Assembly: GCF_019429485.1 (NCBI RefSeq)
Contig: NZ_JAHXZN010000001.1
Span: forward strand, 620,001-684,000
Direction: 5' to 3'
Source of the DNA: Sphingomonas citri
GTDB taxonomy: Bacteria; Pseudomonadota; Alphaproteobacteria; Sphingomonadales; Sphingomonadaceae
Length of the DNA stretch: 64,000 nt
A program made the translations under genes and the position numbers. The notes beneath the pieces were generated by a model that worked only from the letters and a program-made list of their open reading frames with translations, was not told the origin of the DNA and ran no database searches. Positions within the stretch are counted from its first letter, which is position 1. Each line of letters begins with the position of its first letter. Shown piece by piece: positions 59,166 to 64,000 of the stretch.

Positions 59166-59202
59166 TGCGAAGTTGCGAACTTGCGAAGCATGGCCTTGCG
59201 AA
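59166..59202. promoter_or_regulatory. four TGCGAA repeats between pccB and the ScfR-type gene
   Basis: TGCGAA occurs at 59166-59171, 59174-59179, 59182-59187 and 59197-59202: three copies at 8-bp spacing and a fourth 15 bp on, mostly in the form TTGCGAA(C/G). They lie 58-94 bases before the pccB ATG and 14-50 bases before the regulator ATG. ScfR-family relatives (RamB, PccR) are known to bind TTGCAA-like repeats, so this is probably the regulator's operator (inference). Confidence 0.65.
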
Positions 59203-59215
59203 CTAGGCCGATGCG

Positions 59216-60592
59216 ATGAGACAACGGCTCTACGCCGGCGCCGCGCTGCGCGACCTGCGTCGCGCCGCCGGCCTCACCCAACGCGCCATGGCGCAGCGGC
59301 TGACGCTGTCAGTGAGCTATCTGTCGCAGCTCGAGGGCGACGAGCGTCCGCTCACCGGTGCGGTGCTCGCCGCGCTCGCGCGCCACTTCCCGACCGCGCT
59401 GGCGCAGATCGAGGGCGAGGTGCCGGCGCGCCGCCTCGCCGCGCTGGCGCAGGCGCTGGCCGATCCCGCCGTCGCGCCGATGCCGCCCGACGAGGTCGCG
59501 CGCCTCGCCGAGCAGAGTCCCGACTTGGCCGACCGGCTGATCGCGCTCCACGCCGCCAAGCGCGCCGCGGACGCGCGTGCCGCGCTCGCCGAGGAAGCGA
59601 TGACCGCCGGCGCGGGCGCACGGCTGCCGTGGGAAGCGGTGCGCGACTGGTTCCACGAGGCGGGCAATTACGTCGACCCGCTCGACCGCGCCGCGGAGGC
59701 GCTCGCCGGCGAGCAGGGCGGCGCGGGCAACGGCGAGTGGGTCGACGCGGCGCTGCGCGCGCAGGGGATCGCGATCGCGACCGACCAGCACGACGACGCC
59801 GCCCTCGCGCGCTTCGACGGCGCACGACTGACGCTCGCCGCGGCGCTCCCGGCCGAGAGCCGGCGTTTCCTGATCGCGCACCGCCTCGCCGCGCTCGTCT
59901 TCGCCGCGCCGATCGACGCGATCGTCGCCGCCGCGCCGCTCGTGCAGGACGAGGCACGCCGGCTGCTCGCTACCGGGCTAGCCAATTACGCCGCGGGCGC
60001 GCTGCTGATGCCCTACCGCGCCTTTCGCGCCGAGGCGCGACGCGTGCGCCACGACATCGACCGGCTCGCCCGTCGCTTCGCCACCAGCTTCGAGCAGACC
60101 TGCCATCGCCTCTCGACGCTGCAGCGCCCCAGTGAGGAGGGCATCCCTTTCTATTTCTGCCGCGTCGACATGGCGGGCAACATCACCAAGCGTCACTCGG
60201 CGACGCCGCTCCAGTTCGCGCGTTTCGGGGGTGCCTGCCCGCTGTGGCATGTCCATGAAGCCGCCGCGATCCCCGATCGGATCCTGGTCCAGCTCGCCGA
60301 GACGCCCGACGGCGCGCGCTACGTCTCGCTCGCCAAGGGGCTGGTCAAGCCGTCGGGCCAATTCGCGCGCAGCCCGCGGCGCTACGCGGTGCTGCTCGGC
60401 TGCGAGGCGCGCCACGCCCCCGACTTCGTCTACGCCGACGCGGTCGACCGGCGCGGCGCGGCGACCCCGATCGGCATCAGCTGTCGCCTGTGCCCGCGTG
60501 TCGACTGCGACCAGCGCGCCTTCCCGCCGACCGATCGCGCCATCGCGATCGATCCCGCGGAGCGGCGCGCGGTGCCATATCGGGTGATGTGA
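59216..60592 (+). CDS. short-chain fatty acyl-CoA regulator, ScfR/PccR family
   Basis: A 458-residue XRE-type regulator: N-terminal helix-turn-helix (about 10-65, [32 protein letters not shown]), a central domain like the IrrE/ImmA-region ([15 protein letters not shown]...), and a C-terminal DUF2083-like domain with [26 protein letters not shown] and a Cys-rich tail ([18 protein letters not shown]). This is the arrangement of RamB, MccR and PccR, acyl-CoA-responsive regulators. Its gene is divergent from pccB, as for PccR of Rhodobacter sphaeroides, which supports propionyl-CoA sensing. Confidence 0.9.
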   Translation: MRQRLYAGAALRDLRRAAGLTQRAMAQRLTLSVSYLSQLEGDERPLTGAVLAALARHFPTALAQIEGEVPARRLAALAQALADPAVAPMPPDEVARLAEQSPDLADRLIALHAAKRAADARAALAEEAMTAGAGARLPWEAVRDWFHEAGNYVDPLDRAAEALAGEQGGAGNGEWVDAALRAQGIAIATDQHDDAALARFDGARLTLAAALPAESRRFLIAHRLAALVFAAPIDAIVAAAPLVQDEARRLLATGLANYAAGALLMPYRAFRAEARRVRHDIDRLARRFATSFEQTCHRLSTLQRPSEEGIPFYFCRVDMAGNITKRHSATPLQFARFGGACPLWHVHEAAAIPDRILVQLAETPDGARYVSLAKGLVKPSGQFARSPRRYAVLLGCEARHAPDFVYADAVDRRGAATPIGISCRLCPRVDCDQRAFPPTDRAIAIDPAERRAVPYRVM

Positions 60593-60643
60593 GCGGTGCC
60601 ATCGGCAAGAAGGGAGTGGCGGGCTCGAGCGGCTATCTCCTGG

Positions 60644-60739
60644 CATCGTCTTGGACTTGTTCCAAGATCCACTGACCCGCGCGAGTAACGCTTTCGGCGT
60701 AAGCGGCGCGGTGGATCCCGGACCAAGTCCGGGATGACG
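60644..60739. repeat. intergenic palindromic element
   Basis: CATCGTCTTGGACTTGTTCC... with AAGATCCACTG on the left is mirrored by GCGGTGGATCCCGGACCAAGTCCGGGATGACGG on the right. Same family as 24788 and 30832. Lies between two plus-strand genes (regulator and nhaA) in a 267-bp gap; no other feature is evident there. Confidence 0.75.
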
Positions 60740-60859
60740 GTCAGGGCGAAGAAGCCAGTGCTTAGTCATTGATCCGCGTCAGTCGGCAACCATCGCAGGG
60801 AACGCGCCGCCCCGTTCGCCCGTATCCCTCTCACTACTCACCCGCGGGAGAACGCATCC

Positions 60860-62266
60860 ATGGCGCTCAGCCCGCGCCTGTCCGGTCAGGTCGCGGCGCG
60901 CGCGCACCACTCGTCCGCCGCCAAGCTCTTGCGCAAGATCGAGCCCTTCTTCGCGATCGGTCAGGTCTCGGGCGGGCCGCTGCTGCTCGCCTCGCTGATC
61001 GCGCTGGTGGCGATCAACTCGCCGTGGAGCGCGGACTATGCGCGGCTGTGGGACCGGCCGCTGCGGATCAGCTACGGCAGCTGGGCGATCGAGCGCTCGG
61101 TCGCCGAATGGGTCAACGACGCGCTGATGCCGCTGTTCTTCCTGATCATCGGCACCGAGGTGAAGCGTGAATTCGTCAAGGGTTCGCTGAGCTCGTGGCA
61201 GACCGCGGTGTTCCCAGTCGCGGGCGCGATCGGCGGGTTGGTGGTGCCGGTCGGCCTCTATCTTGCCTTCAACTACGGCACGCCGACGCAGCACGGCTGG
61301 GGCGTGGTGGCGGCGATGGACACCGCCTTCAGCCTCGCGATCGTGGCGATGTTCACCACCCGCCTGCCGCCGGCGGTCCGCGCGGTGCTGCTCGCCTTCG
61401 CCGCGATCGACGACGTCTTCGGGCTGCTCGTCATCGCGGTGGCTTATACCGAGACCTTGCAGCCGTGGTTCCTGCTGCTCGCCGCGATCGGCTATGCCGC
61501 GATGATGGTGTTGCTGCGGCTGCGCTGGGTGGCGCCGATCCTCTACATAGCGTGCGGTCTGGTGGTATGGGTCGGCGTGCTCGGCTCGGGCGTCCACCCG
61601 ACCATCGCGGGCGTAGCGATAGGGCTGCTGCTGCCGACCAGTTCGCGCCTGTCGGAGAAGCGCTTCGTCGAGCGCGTGCAGAAGCCGGTCGACCAGCTCA
61701 AGGCCGCGCAGGCCGCGGCCGAGCGCGCGCGCGACGACGAAGAAGCCGAGCAATATCGGGAGAAAGCACAGCAGCGGCTCGGCTATCTGCACGAGATGGC
61801 GGCGGCGACCGATGAAGCGGCGGAGCGGCTGGTGCGCATTCTCACGCCCTGGGTGTCGTACATCGTGCTGCCGCTGTTCGCGCTGTCGAACGTGCGGATC
61901 CACTTCTCGGCGGCGCTGGTCGGCGACGCGGTGCAATCGCCGCTGGCGCTCGGCATCGTGGTCGGGCTGGCGCTAGGGAAGCCGGTGGGCTTCCTCGCGG
62001 CGACGTGGCTGGCGACCCGACTTGGCCAGGCGCGCTTGCCCGACGGCGTGACGTGGCGCATGGTGCTGGGCATCGGCGCCGTGGCGGGTATCGGGTTCAC
62101 CATCTCGCTGTTCATCGCCGAACTCGCCTTCGCCGAGGCCGAACTGACCGAGATGGCCGCGCTCGCGGTGCTGGCGGCGTCGCTGGTGTCGGGCCTGTTC
62201 GGCTACGGCGTGCTGTGGCACGCAGCGTCCGTCGCCGAGGCGAATGCAGTGGAAGCGGGAGGCTAA
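60860..62266 (+). CDS. nhaA: Na+/H+ antiporter NhaA
   Basis: Exchanges sodium for protons in the inner membrane, 468 residues. Family residues: D154 in AAMDTAFSLAIV, paired D184 and D185 in FAAIDDVFGLLVIA (the ion-binding dyad), and GTEVKREF near 98-105. It is about 80 residues longer than E. coli NhaA because of a charged, probably helical cytoplasmic segment at about 263-328 (RDDEEAEQYREKAQQR). Such loops occur in many alphaproteobacterial NhaA proteins. Monocistronic or with the next small gene. Confidence 0.95.
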   Translation: MALSPRLSGQVAARAHHSSAAKLLRKIEPFFAIGQVSGGPLLLASLIALVAINSPWSADYARLWDRPLRISYGSWAIERSVAEWVNDALMPLFFLIIGTEVKREFVKGSLSSWQTAVFPVAGAIGGLVVPVGLYLAFNYGTPTQHGWGVVAAMDTAFSLAIVAMFTTRLPPAVRAVLLAFAAIDDVFGLLVIAVAYTETLQPWFLLLAAIGYAAMMVLLRLRWVAPILYIACGLVVWVGVLGSGVHPTIAGVAIGLLLPTSSRLSEKRFVERVQKPVDQLKAAQAAAERARDDEEAEQYREKAQQRLGYLHEMAAATDEAAERLVRILTPWVSYIVLPLFALSNVRIHFSAALVGDAVQSPLALGIVVGLALGKPVGFLAATWLATRLGQARLPDGVTWRMVLGIGAVAGIGFTISLFIAELAFAEAELTEMAALAVLAASLVSGLFGYGVLWHAASVAEANAVEAGG

Positions 62267-62341
62267 CGCAAGGCAGCCTGTCCGTGCGCGCCCGTTCACC
62301 TGCGCGGCGGGTTAGGACAGCGAGCAGCAGGAGCCTCACTC

Positions 62342-62527
62342 ATGTCCGACAATCGCGCCAACGCCGGCGAAGGCGCCGACCCCGCCACCGACATCGACCA
62401 GCAGAATGACGGCACCACCACCGAGGATCTTGCCAAGCGCGGCACCGGTCAGAGCCGCGCGGGTGCGGGCGAAGGGCCGGACGCGGACGCGAACGACGAG
62501 GCGATCGACCAGGACGAGCGCGACTGA
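62342..62527 (+). CDS. small acidic hydrophilic protein of unknown function
   Basis: A 61-residue protein of low complexity (Ala, Asp, Glu, Gly, Thr, Asn and Gln), with no Cys, Trp or membrane segment, likely disordered. AGGAG lies 8 bases before the ATG, supporting translation. It follows nhaA by 75 bases on the same strand and is convergent with glnD. I recognise no family. Possibly a stress- or desiccation-type protein by composition only. Confidence 0.6.
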   Translation: MSDNRANAGEGADPATDIDQQNDGTTTEDLAKRGTGQSRAGAGEGPDADANDEAIDQDERD

Positions 62528-62533
62528 CCGGCG

Positions 62534-64000
62534 CTACGCCGCTTCGTCGTACTGCACGCCCGCCGCGGCGGCGAGCAGCCGCTTCTCCAGCGCACGCTGC
62601 CGTGCGCCGGCCGCGAGCTTGTCGCCGGTGAGGTCGGTCAGGTAGAAGACGTCGACCGCGCGCTCGCCATAGGTGGCGACATGCGCCGAGTGGATCGTCA
62701 CCTTCGACAGGAAAAGCGCGTGCGCCAGTTGGTTGAGCAGCGCCGGCCGATCCCGCGCCGCCACCTCCACCACGGTGAAGCGGTTGGAGGCCTTGTTGTC
62801 GACCAGCACGTTGGGCTCGATGCGGAAGGCGTCGGCGCGTGCGCGCGGCAGCGGCTTGGCGCGCAGGCGGTCGGTCAGCTTGCCGCGCCCCGCCAGCGCG
62901 TCCTCGATCGCGGTCTTGAGCCGCTCGAGCTGCCCCGCCTCGTCGAACGGCCGGCCGAGCGGGTCCTGCACGAGGAAATTGTCGAGCGCCATGCCGTCGC
63001 GGGTGGTGTGGATGCGCGCGTCGATGATGTTGCCGCCGGCGACGTGGATCGCGCCGGCGATGCGGCTGAACAGCCCGGGATGATCGGCGGCATAGACCGT
63101 GACCAGCGTCGCGCCGCGCTCGGGATAGACCTGCGCGTCGATTGACAGCAAAGCGTCGCCCGCGCGCGCCACGAAGGCGGCGTTGTGCGCGAGCACGTCG
63201 CCCGGCTCGGCGATCCAATAGGCCTCGGGCAGGCGGTGCGCGTAGGCGGCGAGTTCGGCCTCGCTCCAGTTCATCGCCGCGCGCAACCCGTCCTGCTTGG
63301 CGAGCAGCCGCTCGCCGCGCCCCTTCTGCTTGTGGCCGAGCCGCAGCACCTCCTCGGCGCGGTCGTACAGGTCGCCGAGCAACTGGCCCTTCCACCCGTT
63401 CCATGTCCCCGGACCGACCGCCTTGATGTCGACCACGGTGAGCACCAGCAGCAGCCGCAGCCGCTCGGGGCTCTGCACCACCTCGGCGAAATCGAGGATG
63501 GTCTTGAAGTCGGTGAGGTCGCGGCGGAAGGCGGTGGCGCTCATCAGCAGGTGGTGGCGTACCAGCCACGCCACCGTCTCGGTCTCCGCCGGGCTGAGTC
63601 CGAAGCGCGGGCCGAGCCGCTCCGCCACCTCGGCGCCGAGGATCGAGTGGTCGCCGCCGCGTCCCTTGGCGATGTCGTGGAGGAAGACCGCGACGTACAG
63701 CACGCGGCGCGACACGATCTGCTCGATCACCGCGCTGGGCAGCGGGTGCTCCTCGGCGAGCTGACCATGCTCCAGTCGGCTGAGCAGGCCCAGCGCGCGG
63801 ATGGTGTGCTCGTCGACGGTGTAATGGTGATACATGTCGAACTGCATCTGCGCGACCACCCGCGCGAAATCGGGCACGAATTGGCCAAGCACGCCGGCCT
63901 CGTTCATCCAGCGCAGTGCCAGCTCAGGGTCGGCGTCGCCCGCGAGCAGCTCCAGGAATGCGGCGTTGGCGCGCGGATCGCGCCGCACCGTCGCTGCCAG
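62534..64000 (-). CDS. glnD: [protein-PII] uridylyltransferase (5' end beyond window)
   Basis: C-terminal part of GlnD, the nitrogen sensor that uridylylates and deuridylylates PII proteins. Seen here: the HD hydrolase domain (FLHDIAKGRGGDHSILGAEVAE, then RHHLLM), a linker, and two ACT domains (ATLVTVYAADHPGLFSRIAGAIHVAGGNI; TVVEVAARDRPALLNQLAHAL). The nucleotidyltransferase domain must lie beyond base 64000; the frame stays open to the window edge. The stop is 7 bases past the small acidic gene. Confidence 0.95.
   Translation of the reverse strand: MAATVRRDPRANAAFLELLAGDADPELALRWMNEAGVLGQFVPDFARVVAQMQFDMYHHYTVDEHTIRALGLLSRLEHGQLAEEHPLPSAVIEQIVSRRVLYVAVFLHDIAKGRGGDHSILGAEVAERLGPRFGLSPAETETVAWLVRHHLLMSATAFRRDLTDFKTILDFAEVVQSPERLRLLLVLTVVDIKAVGPGTWNGWKGQLLGDLYDRAEEVLRLGHKQKGRGERLLAKQDGLRAAMNWSEAELAAYAHRLPEAYWIAEPGDVLAHNAAFVARAGDALLSIDAQVYPERGATLVTVYAADHPGLFSRIAGAIHVAGGNIIDARIHTTRDGMALDNFLVQDPLGRPFDEAGQLERLKTAIEDALAGRGKLTDRLRAKPLPRARADAFRIEPNVLVDNKASNRFTVVEVAARDRPALLNQLAHALFLSKVTIHSAHVATYGERAVDVFYLTDLTGDKLAAGARQRALEKRLLAAAAGVQYDEAA

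Overview
The window is a high-GC (roughly 70% by eye) bacterial chromosome segment. It is most like a Sphingomonas-type alphaproteobacterium: it has a CtrA cell-cycle regulator with a CtrA box and a GANTC site upstream, 5-aminolevulinate synthase (C4 haem pathway), an intracellular PHA depolymerase, a sphingomonad-style pyruvate dehydrogenase set, and many GTG starts. No rRNA, tRNA, CRISPR array, prophage or transposase gene was seen. The genes are mostly core metabolism, packed tightly with many 4-base ATGA, GTGA or TGATG overlaps.

Layout. 1-4.5 kb: 3' part of pdhA, then an MFS exporter, cysteine synthase and a SleB-type cell wall hydrolase. 4.6-10.6 kb: acyl-CoA dehydrogenase with its MerR regulator, hisI plus a small lipoprotein, photolyase and cyclopropane fatty acid synthase. 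11-17.2 kb: TonB-dependent receptor, ctrA, AI-2E family permease and a polytopic membrane protein. 17.2-20.7 kb: lpd, a thioesterase, a tiny membrane protein and pdhC, which supply E3 and E2 for the pdhA at the window start. 20.8-30.8 kb: stress protein, ABC exporter, phaZ, dprA, plsY, murI, hemA and a HI0933-type flavoprotein. 31-36.9 kb: a very large beta-propeller/amidohydrolase protein, a Crp/Fnr regulator, and a glycerophosphodiesterase coupled to a small lipoprotein.

36.9-44.6 kb is a six-gene molybdenum hydroxylase operon of the PaoABC type (2Fe-2S, FAD/4Fe-4S, two paralogous Mo subunits, an XdhC chaperone and a MocA-like nucleotidyltransferase). 44.8-49.6 kb is a MacA-MacB-type efflux system with a NodT-family outer-membrane factor. 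49.9-59.1 kb is a propionyl-CoA to succinyl-CoA module on the minus strand: pccB, two unknown small genes, mce, an enoyl-CoA hydratase-family gene, scpA, an LprI-like gene, bioB and pccA. A ScfR/PccR-type regulator faces it across a short intergenic region carrying four TGCGAA repeats. The window ends with nhaA, a 61-residue acidic protein and the 3' part of glnD.

Non-coding structure. At least a dozen palindromic or inverted-repeat elements of several related families sit between genes. One, with perfect 26-bp arms, lies in frame inside pccA, and another supplies the last 27 codons of the cell wall hydrolase. A four-copy tandem repeat of about 75 bp follows hemA. The best candidates for new biology are the small ribbon-helix-helix-like/coiled-coil gene pair inside the methylmalonyl pathway, the in-frame palindrome in pccA, the TGCGAA operator array, and the twin catalytic subunits of the molybdenum hydroxylase.
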